Source of the DNA: Kiritimatiellaeota bacterium B1221
GTDB taxonomy: Bacteria > Verrucomicrobiota > Kiritimatiellia > SS1-B-03-39 > UBA6053
Direction: 5' to 3'
DNA: 64,000 nucleotides
Assembly (NCBI GenBank): GCA_029269125.1
Contig: JARHXX010000003.1
Coordinates: forward strand, 186,001 to 250,000
The position numbers were made by a program, and so were the translations under genes. The notes below the pieces were generated by a model that was not told the origin of the DNA, made no database searches, and worked only from the letters and a program-made list of their open reading frames with translations. This document shows, one piece after another, positions 17,476 to 25,806 of the stretch (within the stretch, counting starts at the first letter, position 1; every line of letters starts with the position of its first letter).

Positions 17476-19370
17476 TTCTGCTCACGTGGATCGGTATCGG
17501 GAGTGTTCAAACCTAATTTTTCCCGCCAACGGTCCGTCATCTGATCATTTTCAACGGCATTAGAAACAATATGCGGCGTAACAAAAATCAGCAAATTTGT
17601 TTTTTCTTTGCTCTCACTGGTGCTCCGGAAGAAAAACCCGATGAACGGAAGGCTTCCCAGAATCGGAACTTTATTTTCAACCGCAACCACATCCTCCCGC
17701 ATCAATCCGCTAATGACCACGGTGGCACCATCAGGCAAGGTCAGCACACTTTTCACTTCCCGGCGGGCAATCGTGGGGGTGAGTGCGACGCCGTCAGAGC
17801 TTTCCTGAATGATCGCTTCAATACTCGGATTTAATTGCAGCGTGATTTCACTGTTAGGATTCACTTGGGGTTTCACCGTAAGTTTGATTCCCACATCCAT
17901 CCGTTCCACATTCTGAATCACATCACGATCCGCACCGGTACCGCCTTCAATCACAGATTTCAGAATGGGAATATTGTTCACCACACTCACACTGGCCTCC
18001 GCATTGTTTTGGGTACGCAGAGGAACATGCGAAAGGATATTCACATCTCTTTTACCCTGAAGTGCCTGCAATAAAAAAGGGAGTCTTGCGACTTCGGTGC
18101 CGTCCGGTAATGTGACGGTCCCCCGGGCAAGTCCGAACGTAAGACCCTGAGGGAACACGGAATCCGCTAACAGGTTGCTGATTTGGTCTTCTTCGCTGGG
18201 GGTACTGCGGCCGATCACCGTGGTGGATCCATCCTGAGGCTCATCGATCGCACTCCATTCCACTCCCAAATCCAATGAATTGTTTTCGGTCACTTCAACA
18301 ATCATGACTTCCACCATGACTTGTTGCTGGGGACGATCAATTTGCATCAGCAATTCCTTCACAGAGGCAAATGCAAGCGCACTGGCATCAACCAAAACCG
18401 CATTGTTCGCTATATCAGCTTCAACCGCAATACTGTCCCGTTCATCCTGGGTCTTCCGCTGGGCCAATAGGGCGGTCAATTGTTTGGCTGCGGCTTCCGC
18501 ATCTAAATAATTCAGAAAAACGGCCCGCAAACGGCCCGAAGCCAATCCGTCAGCCGGAATATCAAGTTGTTCCACCATTTCCTTGACCTGTTTCAACTGG
18601 AGAGGTCCCGCGGAAACAATTAAAGAATTCGCCTGTTCAGCCGCAACCAACGTAAAACCGGAGGGCACATTCCCCCGGCCGGCAACCACTTCCTGCACCC
18701 GGGTTGAAATTTGTTGTCCTGAAGTTTCCGCTCCTGCCAAAGCCTGGCTGATTTGGGAGGCCAGTTCACGTGCCGAAGCATATTTTAAAGGAATCACCGT
18801 CAGGTTGGTGGACTGTCCCGGGCGATCCAGTTCTGAGATCAATTCTTCAATTCTTTTTAAATTCGATGCCGTGTCTGTCACAATCAAGTGATTGGTGGGA
18901 GCAAAAGCAGAGAGACTGCCCTGCTTGGCTTGTCGGACCATCGGTTCCAGAAGCGGCCGCACATCGGTCGCCCGGATATGTTCCAGTTTAAGGACCCGGG
19001 TCACCAGCCCCACCCCGTTTAAATCCTGATCTGCACCCAAAACCGGGGCTTCCAGCGGATCCTCTCCGACCAATTTACGCACGTGGTATGTGCCGTCCCG
19101 ATCCACAACTGTAAAACCACTCCCTTCTAAAACCGCCACAAACAAAGGGAATACCTCATCCTGACGGATTTTTTCGCGGGTGATGACCGAAACGCGGCCG
19201 GTAACCGAGGAATCCATTACAAAACGTTTACCGGTTTGCACCCCGACCAGGTTTACCAGATTCCCCAGTTCCACCTGTTCAAAATTAAAGTTGACATAAG
19301 GAACTTCCGGAGGTGTTTGCGCGTGCAGAAAACCCAAGCAGATCGTCAGGCACAGGAGCAAAGATTTCAT
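17472..19370 (-). CDS. gspD: Secretin of a type II-like secretion system (GspD family)
   Basis: 632 residues with a signal peptide (cleavage near FLHAQ). After an N0 domain (about 25-100), three N domains show the family motifs: LEHIRATDVRPLLEPMV, SNLKRIEELISELD, IPLKYASARELASQI and DIPADG. The secretin core (about 335-610) contains MVEVMIVEVTENNSLDLGVEW, the VPLRTQNNAEASVSVVNNIPIL segment, LTVKPQVNP and the C-terminal LPDGATVVISGLM...VPILGSLPFIGFFF signature. It forms the outer-membrane channel through which folded exoproteins leave the periplasm. The tail after the core is short, so no pilotin-binding S-domain is obvious. The start overlaps the lpxA stop by 4 bases, an unusual link between lipid A synthesis and secretion genes. 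Confidence 0.9.
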   Translation of the reverse strand: MKSLLLCLTICLGFLHAQTPPEVPYVNFNFEQVELGNLVNLVGVQTGKRFVMDSSVTGRVSVITREKIRQDEVFPLFVAVLEGSGFTVVDRDGTYHVRKLVGEDPLEAPVLGADQDLNGVGLVTRVLKLEHIRATDVRPLLEPMVRQAKQGSLSAFAPTNHLIVTDTASNLKRIEELISELDRPGQSTNLTVIPLKYASARELASQISQALAGAETSGQQISTRVQEVVAGRGNVPSGFTLVAAEQANSLIVSAGPLQLKQVKEMVEQLDIPADGLASGRLRAVFLNYLDAEAAAKQLTALLAQRKTQDERDSIAVEADIANNAVLVDASALAFASVKELLMQIDRPQQQVMVEVMIVEVTENNSLDLGVEWSAIDEPQDGSTTVIGRSTPSEEDQISNLLADSVFPQGLTFGLARGTVTLPDGTEVARLPFLLQALQGKRDVNILSHVPLRTQNNAEASVSVVNNIPILKSVIEGGTGADRDVIQNVERMDVGIKLTVKPQVNPNSEITLQLNPSIEAIIQESSDGVALTPTIARREVKSVLTLPDGATVVISGLMREDVVAVENKVPILGSLPFIGFFFRSTSESKEKTNLLIFVTPHIVSNAVENDQMTDRWREKLGLNTPDTDPREQK

Positions 19371-20140
19371 CGGGTTATGCCTCGTTGTGAGTTCTTTACA
19401 AATTGTTCCAAATGTTCAATTTCAGGGGTGCGGGGCAGCGTTTCCTGACTCACCGCAACCATTTCTTTCGCGCCTAATTTTTTACGATACAACAAACGAT
19501 AACCGTCCAGCAAGGCACGGATTTGATCTTTGGGCACCCCGTGACGCTCCAAACCAATTTTATTAATCCCCCGGATCTGTAAAGGATTTCCATCCGCGGT
19601 CATAAAAGGAGGAATGTCCTGCACCACTTTCGAGCACCCGCCGGTAATCGAAAGTTTTCCGACGGTCACGAATTGATGAACACCTGACAAACCGCCGATG
19701 ATCGCCTGGTCTTCCACAATCACATGCCCGGCCAGGGTAGCGGCATTGGCCATAATGACTTCGTCACCTAAAATACAATCGTGGGCAACATGACAATAGG
19801 CCATAATATGACAACGGTCACCCACAATGGTGAAATCCCCATCAAAAGTGGCCGCATTCACCGTCACATACTCACGTAAAGTGGTCCCGGCGCCGATTTT
19901 CACTCCGGGACGCCCTCCCCTGAACTTCAGATCCTGGGTTTGGGTGCCCACCGAACAAAAAGGCCAAAAAGTACAATGATCCCCAATTTCAGTAAATCCG
20001 TCGATATTCACATGGGATTTTAAAATACATCCATTACCAAGCGTCACGTCAGGTCCAACGATGCAAAAAGGGCCGATTACCACATCCTCCGCAATCTTTG
20101 CATCAGGATGGACGACTGATCTGGAATCAATCTCTGGCAT
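19367..20140 (-). CDS. lpxA: Acyl-ACP--UDP-N-acetylglucosamine O-acyltransferase
   Basis: 257 residues, close to the usual 255-265. It catalyses the first lipid A step, moving a 3-hydroxyacyl chain from ACP to UDP-GlcNAc in the cytoplasm. The left-handed beta-helix hexapeptide repeats run from about 1 to 190. Catalytic H120 lies in CHVAHDCILGDEVIMANAATLAGHV-like sequence (shown here as residues 117-140), followed by IGGLSGVHQFVTVG. The C-terminal helical bundle contains INKIGLERHGVPKDQI, normal for the family. The gene starts 8 bases after fabZ and overlaps gspD by 4 bases. The fabZ-lpxA order is common, but lpxD, lpxI and lpxB do not follow; the secretin gene does. Confidence 0.93.
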   Translation of the reverse strand: MPEIDSRSVVHPDAKIAEDVVIGPFCIVGPDVTLGNGCILKSHVNIDGFTEIGDHCTFWPFCSVGTQTQDLKFRGGRPGVKIGAGTTLREYVTVNAATFDGDFTIVGDRCHIMAYCHVAHDCILGDEVIMANAATLAGHVIVEDQAIIGGLSGVHQFVTVGKLSITGGCSKVVQDIPPFMTADGNPLQIRGINKIGLERHGVPKDQIRALLDGYRLLYRKKLGAKEMVAVSQETLPRTPEIEHLEQFVKNSQRGITR

Positions 20141-20148
20141 ATGCAGCC

Positions 20149-20583
20149 TCAGGAACGTTCAACGTGAAACATCAATTCACCTTCGGAAACCACGACACCA
20201 TTCACTTTTGCGGTGGCTTGAACTTTCGCCAAATTCAAACGGGCTTTGATCATGACAATTTCCATGATCAGGGTGTCGCCGGGACGCACAATTTTCCGGA
20301 ATCGCGCTTTATCAATCGAGCTGAAATATGCAATTTGACCGTCACGGTCATTGCGTTTATTCAAAAGAATGCCGGCAACCTGTGCCATGGCTTCCATTTG
20401 CAACACACCGGGCATTACAGGATTGCCGGGAAAATGGCCCTGGAAAAAAGGCTCATTCACGGTGATGTTTTTCAAACCGACAATACGGGTATCCCAATCG
20501 CTTTCAATAATCCGGTCAACCAACAAAAAGGGGTATCGGTGCGGAAGGGTGTTCATCACCTCATCAATGCCAAAATCGTCCAT
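20149..20583 (-). CDS. fabZ: 3-hydroxyacyl-[acyl-carrier-protein] dehydratase
   Basis: 144 residues from the ATG at 20583, which has a GAGAGAG ribosome-binding site; an upstream frame could add 25 residues (start at 20658) but those do not resemble the family. FabZ dehydrates 3-hydroxyacyl-ACP in fatty acid elongation and competes with LpxA for the same substrate, which explains their frequent pairing. The hot-dog fold motifs are LPHRYPFLLVDRI, the catalytic H50 in FFQGHFPGNPVMPGV and E64 in LQMEAMAQVAG. It ends FHVERS. It is the first gene of the long minus-strand run through lpxA and gspDEF. Confidence 0.92.
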   Translation of the reverse strand: MDDFGIDEVMNTLPHRYPFLLVDRIIESDWDTRIVGLKNITVNEPFFQGHFPGNPVMPGVLQMEAMAQVAGILLNKRNDRDGQIAYFSSIDKARFRKIVRPGDTLIMEIVMIKARLNLAKVQATAKVNGVVVSEGELMFHVERS

Positions 20584-20883
20584 AAAATCTCTCTCGAATA
20601 AAAGGGGTTCTGCACTTGCCGGCGGACCGGACATAAAAGGAAACGCAACTTTGACCATATCCAGCGCTTTGCGTCAAACCTAAAACCATCTGAGTATATA
20701 CGATTCGCAGGCCCCGCCACCATGAGGACCGGCACCTTCGGATGAACCCTTTATTGAAATTGATTTTGATCTTCCCCATCCACCTCATTTGAGGACCACG
20801 CAAACCGGAATGAAAAATGAACGAAAATATAATACGGCCTTGCCCTTTTGAGCCGGACAGCTATGTAAAGGTCTCAAGTTTTT
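20584..20883. other. Divergent intergenic region between fabZ and tRNA-Arg
   Basis: About 300 bases carrying the leaders of the fabZ run (minus) and tRNA-Arg (plus). A TATAAT at 20828-20833 is a possible -10 for the tRNA, but no good -35 sits at the right distance. On the minus strand a TTGACG near 20684 lacks a matching -10. The first 75 bases are open in the fabZ frame but look non-coding. Confidence 0.4.
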
Positions 20884-20960
20884 ACCCCGGTAGCTCATCA
20901 GGACAGAGCGCAGGATTCCTAATCCTGAGGTAGTGGGTTCGAGTCCCGCCCGGGGTACCA
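20884..20960 (+). tRNA. tRNA-Arg (anticodon CCT)
   Basis: A full cloverleaf can be drawn. Acceptor ACCCCGG (20884-20890) pairs with CCGGGGT; the D stem is GCTC/GAGC; the anticodon stem CAGGA/TCCTG encloses loop TTCCTAA with anticodon CCT; the T arm is GTGGG-TTCGAGT-CCCGC. The discriminator A is followed by an encoded CCA. CCT reads AGG arginine codons. The Ser/Thr kinase gene starts 14 bases downstream. Confidence 0.95.
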
Positions 20961-20974
20961 GATTTTAAAATTTT

Positions 20975-22927
20975 ATGCACGATGTTACGCTCGATTATTT
21001 AGAGAGTTTAAACTGTCCCCACTGCGGTATCGCTTTCGGCGATTCATTGGCAGAAGCGTTTTCGCCTGTCACCTGTGCGCAATGTGGTAAAGAAAGCCGC
21101 ATTCCCGGGAAGTTTGGTCAGTTTTTGTTATATGAACGCCAGGGGGAAAGTGTGACCAGTGTGGTGTTTGATGCTTTTGACCCTAAATTGGGTCGGAATG
21201 TCACCCTCAAAATTCTGAATTATGTGTTGAGTAAAAATCCGGAATTGGTGGAGGCGTTCAAACACGAAGCCCTCGCGGCCGCCGCCTTGAATTCCACCTA
21301 TGTATTGCGGGTTTATGAATTTGGTATTCATAACCGGCAACCCTTCATGGTTATGGAGCATATTGAGGGGGAGTTTCTGCATGAGGTGATGCAGAAAACG
21401 AAAATGAATGAATTCCGGATTTTGGAAATCATGGATGGCATTGTTCAGGGACTTCAGGATATGCATGACTGCGGGATCATGCATGGAGATGTGATGCCTC
21501 GAAATATTTTAATTCACACCGACGGAACGCCCCGCATCAGTGACTTTGGACTGGCGCGTTTTAGTGGCCAAAATTCATCCGACAATCCGCGGACGCAATG
21601 GGAGAGCTGGTCCTCCCCCTATTATATGCCCCCGGAACGGATTCTGGGCTTGGAGGAGGATCATCGCGGGGATTTTTATAGTCTGGGGACCACCCTCTTC
21701 AATATGCTGACAGGGGAATTGCCCTTTTTCGATTTGGACGAATCGGTTGTGCTCGATCAAAAAATCAACCGGGATCCCCCCGACCCGCGCCACCTCAATT
21801 CCGAAATCAGTGACGGTATGGCTGAATTGACCGGTATGTTGTTACAACGGGATCCCCAAGACCGTCCTGACAACTATGTGGACCTTCGAGAGATTTTAGC
21901 CGAAATCAAAGCCTCCATGCCCAGACCTGACCGCGCGATTCCCGAAGCGGAAGAGCCGCCCGATTACCAGCAAGCCGCCCCCCGAAAAAAGAAGGAACCG
22001 TTTATCTGGTTCATCTTTGTGGTTCTGTTAGGCATTTTAGGGGCGATGATCGTATCCATCCCCAACAAAATCAAAGAAGGGAACCCTCCGGTGTCCGAGG
22101 CAGCCCCGGTTCCCACCCCGCTTCCCGTTCCCCCGACGCCACAGCCCACGGCTACGGCGGCACCGCGGTCAACCTCCACTCCGGTCCCCCAACCCACCCC
22201 CACCCCGACGGCGGTGCCTCTCCCCTCCCATCCGCTGATGGTCTCCGGATTACAGATGTTGCTGAACCCTTCATCCCTCGCAGAACCGAACGGACACAAA
22301 GTGGCCGAGTGGGTGAACCTGACCAATAACAAAGTTTTGTTTTCACAGTCGGAAATTGATAAACGGCCACAACTTGAAATTCTTCCCGATCGCCCGCCTG
22401 TCCTGCGCTTCTCGCAGTCACGTATGGCTTCTTCCCTGCAAATTTGGAATCTGGAGACCTTCAGCTTATTGATGATGATTCATATACCGGATTTGGGTAC
22501 AGCAAAAGATCCCATGGTGATTATAGGTGGAGATTTGATGGCCGACACCAAAGGCAAATTTATCATCCAGACCGAACCGTCACTACCTTACAGCATCCGT
22601 TTTATTACGGAAAGAGGATCCGCCATCCTCATCCCCCCCCTTTCAAAACGGGGACAACCATTGTTTGTTGGTTTTCGCAGAGACGCCACAGGAGACAAAG
22701 CGTACCTGGGGACCTATTCAACCGAACTCTCAAAGCATGACCGGGCGTTCCCCCAACCTGATCCGGAACGCTTTACCGGACTTCAATTAGGGGGAATCGA
22801 AGGGGAAAGAATGGATTTTGAGGGCTGGATTGGTGAAATACAGTTTTACGACCGGAGTCTGGATGATCCGGAAATCTTTGCGTTAAGCAAACGCCTCATG
22901 AATATTTTTGGAGAAAAAGGTGATTAA
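20975..22927 (+). CDS. Atypical Ser/Thr protein kinase with zinc ribbon, membrane anchor and LamG-like domain
   Basis: 650 residues. A zinc ribbon (C14, C17, C34, C37) precedes a Hanks-type kinase domain (about 47-315). The ATP lysine K79, helix-C E98, N177 and DFG (190-192) are present. However, the glycine loop is degenerate (RQGESVTSVV), HRD reads H170-G171-D172, and the catalytic-loop lysine is M174. The activation segment ends YYMPPER, and YSLGTTLFNMLTGELPF follows. A basic stretch leads to one transmembrane helix (about 343-366), a Pro/Thr-rich linker and a C-terminal region of about 220 residues resembling a concanavalin/LamG fold (SLQIWNLETFSLLM, FEGWIGEIQFYDRSL), probably extracytoplasmic. 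It may sense a glycan or peptide outside; activity is uncertain. It overlaps the next gene by 8 bases. Confidence 0.8.
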   Translation: MHDVTLDYLESLNCPHCGIAFGDSLAEAFSPVTCAQCGKESRIPGKFGQFLLYERQGESVTSVVFDAFDPKLGRNVTLKILNYVLSKNPELVEAFKHEALAAAALNSTYVLRVYEFGIHNRQPFMVMEHIEGEFLHEVMQKTKMNEFRILEIMDGIVQGLQDMHDCGIMHGDVMPRNILIHTDGTPRISDFGLARFSGQNSSDNPRTQWESWSSPYYMPPERILGLEEDHRGDFYSLGTTLFNMLTGELPFFDLDESVVLDQKINRDPPDPRHLNSEISDGMAELTGMLLQRDPQDRPDNYVDLREILAEIKASMPRPDRAIPEAEEPPDYQQAAPRKKKEPFIWFIFVVLLGILGAMIVSIPNKIKEGNPPVSEAAPVPTPLPVPPTPQPTATAAPRSTSTPVPQPTPTPTAVPLPSHPLMVSGLQMLLNPSSLAEPNGHKVAEWVNLTNNKVLFSQSEIDKRPQLEILPDRPPVLRFSQSRMASSLQIWNLETFSLLMMIHIPDLGTAKDPMVIIGGDLMADTKGKFIIQTEPSLPYSIRFITERGSAILIPPLSKRGQPLFVGFRRDATGDKAYLGTYSTELSKHDRAFPQPDPERFTGLQLGGIEGERMDFEGWIGEIQFYDRSLDDPEIFALSKRLMNIFGEKGD

Positions 22928-23669
22928 ACACGAATCCGTAATCACAGAATTTAATGATGTCGATGTCTGGGAAGAACGCGACGGCACCATCGATTTTAAC
23001 GTTATCGGCGCCACCCATGCCACGTGGCACCCGGTTCGGTTAATGACAGGTCACGCCTGGGACGCCATCACCGCCGCCACCCTTTTGCATCCCGCACCCA
23101 TTCAAAATTTACTCATGCTCGGATTAGGTGGCGGCACTGTCCTCCGACAGTTAAGACACTTCTTACCCGATGCGGAATTCACCGCAGTGGAAATCGACGG
23201 GGAAATGATCCGGCTGGCCCGGAAATACATGGAACTCGATCAAACCGGGGTTGAAGTGGTTCATGGAGATGCCTTTGCCTTTCTGGAGACGCATACCGGA
23301 AAATATGATGTCATCATCGATGACCTCTACCGCTGTGGTGAAAGCGATGTGGAACGACCCGCGCCCGTCAATGCGGAACAACTAAAGCAACACACCCGTT
23401 TGTTACATTCTGATGGATCATTAATGATGAACTTTGTGGTGGGCCGCGGTCATCATTCCATGCACCGATCCGCTCGCAAGGCATACGAAAACACCTTTTC
23501 TTCCATTCGGGCCATACGCCCTCCCCATAGTCACAATGAGGTTTTAGCGGGCACCCTTTCCCCTCTTCCTTTGAAAGGATCCAGGGCTTTACGGAAAGTT
23601 GACGCCACGTTAACGGATGCTTCCGACCAAAAATACTGGAAAGAACTCCGTAATTTAAAATTGCGTTGA
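22920..23669 (+). CDS. Spermidine synthase-like methyltransferase-fold protein
   Basis: 249 residues from a GTG at 22920, which has a GGAG site 6 bases upstream; a TTG 12 bases earlier is an alternative. The Rossmann core is clear: LLMLGLGGGTVLRQL (dcSAM/SAM loop), FTAVEIDGEMIRLARKY (acidic ribose-binding residue), VVHGDAFAFLE and YDVIIDDLYR. True spermidine synthases have a DxxDP.GPA-like loop after the last strand; here it reads DDLYRCGESDVERPAPV, so aminopropyl transfer to putrescine is doubtful. A SAM- or dcSAM-using enzyme of unknown substrate is safer. It overlaps the kinase gene, implying co-expression. The C-terminal 60 residues are basic. Cytoplasmic. Confidence 0.65.
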   Translation: MIKHESVITEFNDVDVWEERDGTIDFNVIGATHATWHPVRLMTGHAWDAITAATLLHPAPIQNLLMLGLGGGTVLRQLRHFLPDAEFTAVEIDGEMIRLARKYMELDQTGVEVVHGDAFAFLETHTGKYDVIIDDLYRCGESDVERPAPVNAEQLKQHTRLLHSDGSLMMNFVVGRGHHSMHRSARKAYENTFSSIRAIRPPHSHNEVLAGTLSPLPLKGSRALRKVDATLTDASDQKYWKELRNLKLR

Positions 23670-23700
23670 ATGCGGGGATCCCGTACAAGTCCTATCTTAA

Positions 23701-23735
23701 AATGGATTCCGGGGCTGAATTTCAGGCCATCCATT
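23701..23735 (+). terminator. Hairpin after the spermidine synthase-like gene
   Basis: The arms AATGGAT (23701-23707) and ATCCATT (23729-23735) pair, with inner pairing of GGCTGA and TCAGGCC. The stem is decent, but only CTTAATTAA follows and not a T-run, so this is a weak intrinsic terminator or simply a structured spacer before the next operon. Confidence 0.35.
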
Positions 23736-23768
23736 CTTAATTAACTATTAATAACCAATTTCATTCTT

Positions 23769-24977
23769 ATGAGCGACACCGCAATTTTTATCGTATGTTC
23801 CACCGACGAACTCTCTGGCAACGGACAGTTGCCCGGAGATCTCCGCAGCCTCCGCAACTTAACCAGTAACGACGAACGTATCGTCCATCTGGAAGTGATT
23901 TCCGACGCGCCTTTGCCCGAAAAAACCGCAACCTCTCTGCATTCGGCCGGCGCATTATTGACCGTCCTCCCCGCAGCTTCGGATACATCCTCCGCTTTGG
24001 TGGGAGGTTTCATGGCCCGGATTCATGAATTTATCTGTGCTTATGCCCATGTAACCAATTTCATCCTCGCCGGTACCGATTCAGACCGATTCGTGGCTCC
24101 AGCGGCTTTTCTGCAGCGCGCAGGATATTATGTGACCGTGGCCGGACCGGATCGTGGACGTTTAGACAGCTTGCGCCTCCTGACCGATGATTTATCCGTC
24201 TGGTCTTCAGGGCGTCAAAACAATCGCGAGAATAACCGTGAAGACAGCGCATCCAAACTGGATCCCTATGAAGTCCTGGTGGACGAAGTGACCCGCGGAC
24301 GCGAAAAAGGGCAACGGGTACTCCTGACTTCACTCAAACAGCGGATGCGCCGCCGCATGCGTCGTTTTGACGAAACCCGCATGAAAGATTTGGAAGGCCG
24401 CCCCATGCGCAAATTCAAAGACTTTATTGCGGATGCCGCAAACCGTGAACTGATTCAGTTGGTTGAAAACGGAAACCGGAGTCAAGTCCTCCTGCCCGGG
24501 GAGGAAATTCCTGAACTCAACAACGATGAAGAGAATGAAAACGAAGAATCCACCCCTCGCAAAGGTCGTCCCGCAAAGCGAAACCGTGAAGGGGAAGGCG
24601 AAGTCGACCCCTTACTTGACGCCGTGGACATGGTTGAAGGCGAAGCTGCTGCCGAAGCAAAAGAAATAAAAGACATCGAAGAGCTGACAGCCGAAGATTT
24701 TGACGTCGAACGGGTCAATGAAGATGCGCCCGCCCCTGCTCAGGAATTTATCGCGGATTTGGAAAAAATGATTCCCGAAGCCGGCATGACTTTGGAAGAA
24801 ATTCTTAAAGCGCTGGCAGACAGAAAAAATAAAGAAGAAATCTCCACGACAAATCGTGAAATCAAGAAGATGTTGCAAAATGCATTCTATAATGAACTTC
24901 TTGAACCCGTGAATGAAGAGGCCCCCTTACATTACGTAATTGTTGATGACTGGAAAGGGATTATCGACTTTCTGTAA
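23769..24977 (+). CDS. Putative NYN-like domain protein with OST-HTH-like segments
   Basis: 402 residues, no signal peptide. The first 145 residues look like an NYN/LabA (PIN-fold) domain. VTNFILAGTDSDRFVAPAAFLQRAGYYVTVAG has the family's sgDsDf...L...G..V shape, though an N-terminal Asp-rich strand typical of NYN nucleases is not obvious. Residues about 160-240 (VDEVTRGREKGQRVLLTSLKQ, KFKDFIADAANRELIQLV) resemble an OST-HTH/LOTUS RNA-binding module. A very acidic low-complexity linker (about 240-320) contains a basic RKGRPAKRNR patch, and a final helical domain follows. These families act on RNA in the cytoplasm. It lies 34 bases before the polysaccharide export gene, so probably in one operon. 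I do not recognise a named protein; the domain calls are by eye. Confidence 0.5.
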   Translation: MSDTAIFIVCSTDELSGNGQLPGDLRSLRNLTSNDERIVHLEVISDAPLPEKTATSLHSAGALLTVLPAASDTSSALVGGFMARIHEFICAYAHVTNFILAGTDSDRFVAPAAFLQRAGYYVTVAGPDRGRLDSLRLLTDDLSVWSSGRQNNRENNREDSASKLDPYEVLVDEVTRGREKGQRVLLTSLKQRMRRRMRRFDETRMKDLEGRPMRKFKDFIADAANRELIQLVENGNRSQVLLPGEEIPELNNDEENENEESTPRKGRPAKRNREGEGEVDPLLDAVDMVEGEAAAEAKEIKDIEELTAEDFDVERVNEDAPAPAQEFIADLEKMIPEAGMTLEEILKALADRKNKEEISTTNREIKKMLQNAFYNELLEPVNEEAPLHYVIVDDWKGIIDFL

Positions 24978-25011
24978 TCAACCGGCATTCACTTTCAAAG
25001 CAGGACACCTT

Positions 25012-25803
25012 ATGAAATTTTACTTTCGATCCTTTCTCGTTACCGGGATATCAGCCATGCTTGCGAGCGCATTCATGCCATTAACCTTGCAGGCGCAGGA
25101 AAACCTGGACATCCCTCTTCCTTCGGAAGTGCAACCGGATCGTATCCGCATTCCCATCGGGAAAGCACAGGAAATGATTCAGGAAGGTGAAACCGGCGAA
25201 GCCACGGATGATGAGATCGCAGCTTTTGCCATTGCAGCCAATGGCAATGGCTGGATCCCCCCCAATTCTTCTGGCTGGCTGCGCAAAGGAATGATGGTGC
25301 GGGTTACGGTGATGGTCCAGGGCAACATGGAGCACTCTACGGAACCTCAACGAATCAATCACTCCGGAAAAATCGGACTTCCCCTGCTGAAAAATGTGTC
25401 GGTAGGCAATTCTGACCTGGAGAAAACCGAAGAAGATCTGACCCGTATGTATGAAACATACTACAAAGAGCCTTTGGTGAACATTGAGTTTGTGGGTGAA
25501 ACCACAGACCCCAACCAATCCCCCTGGGGATATGTGACGATCATGGGACAAGTGGCCAATGCCGGACCTCTAGCCATGCCGCCTACCCAAAACCTTACCA
25601 TCAGCGGTGCGATCAAACTCGCGGGTGGATTCAGCGGGTCAGCCAACAAGGGGTCCATTCGTATTTTCCGCCCTCAACCTCAAGAGGAATCTGTAGAAGT
25701 CATTAAAGTGGATCTCGATGCCCTGGCAAGCAAAGGCAGGGCCGCGGAGGATGTTCGCCTCCGTGCTGGAGATGTCGTTTTCATTCGTGAACGTATATTT
25801 TAA
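25012..25803 (+). CDS. Polysaccharide export protein (Wza-like, Poly_export/SLBB)
   Basis: 263 residues from the ATG at 25012 (site AGGA); the frame is open 72 bases upstream, but the signal peptide (cleavage near LTLQAQ) starts here. A Poly_export domain (about 95-165) contains the motifs MVRVTVMVQ, INHSGKIGLPLLKNV and YYKEPLVNIEF. An SLBB domain follows (VTIMGQVANAGPLAMPPTQNLTISGAIKLAGGF), and it ends RLRAGDVVFIRERIF. Unlike classical Wza there is no lipobox cysteine at the cleavage site, and the protein is shorter, so it may be a periplasmic or outer-membrane export component. No polymerase or glycosyltransferase lies beside it. nhaA follows after 3 bases. Confidence 0.8.
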   Translation: MKFYFRSFLVTGISAMLASAFMPLTLQAQENLDIPLPSEVQPDRIRIPIGKAQEMIQEGETGEATDDEIAAFAIAANGNGWIPPNSSGWLRKGMMVRVTVMVQGNMEHSTEPQRINHSGKIGLPLLKNVSVGNSDLEKTEEDLTRMYETYYKEPLVNIEFVGETTDPNQSPWGYVTIMGQVANAGPLAMPPTQNLTISGAIKLAGGFSGSANKGSIRIFRPQPQEESVEVIKVDLDALASKGRAAEDVRLRAGDVVFIRERIF

Positions 25804-25806
25804 ATT

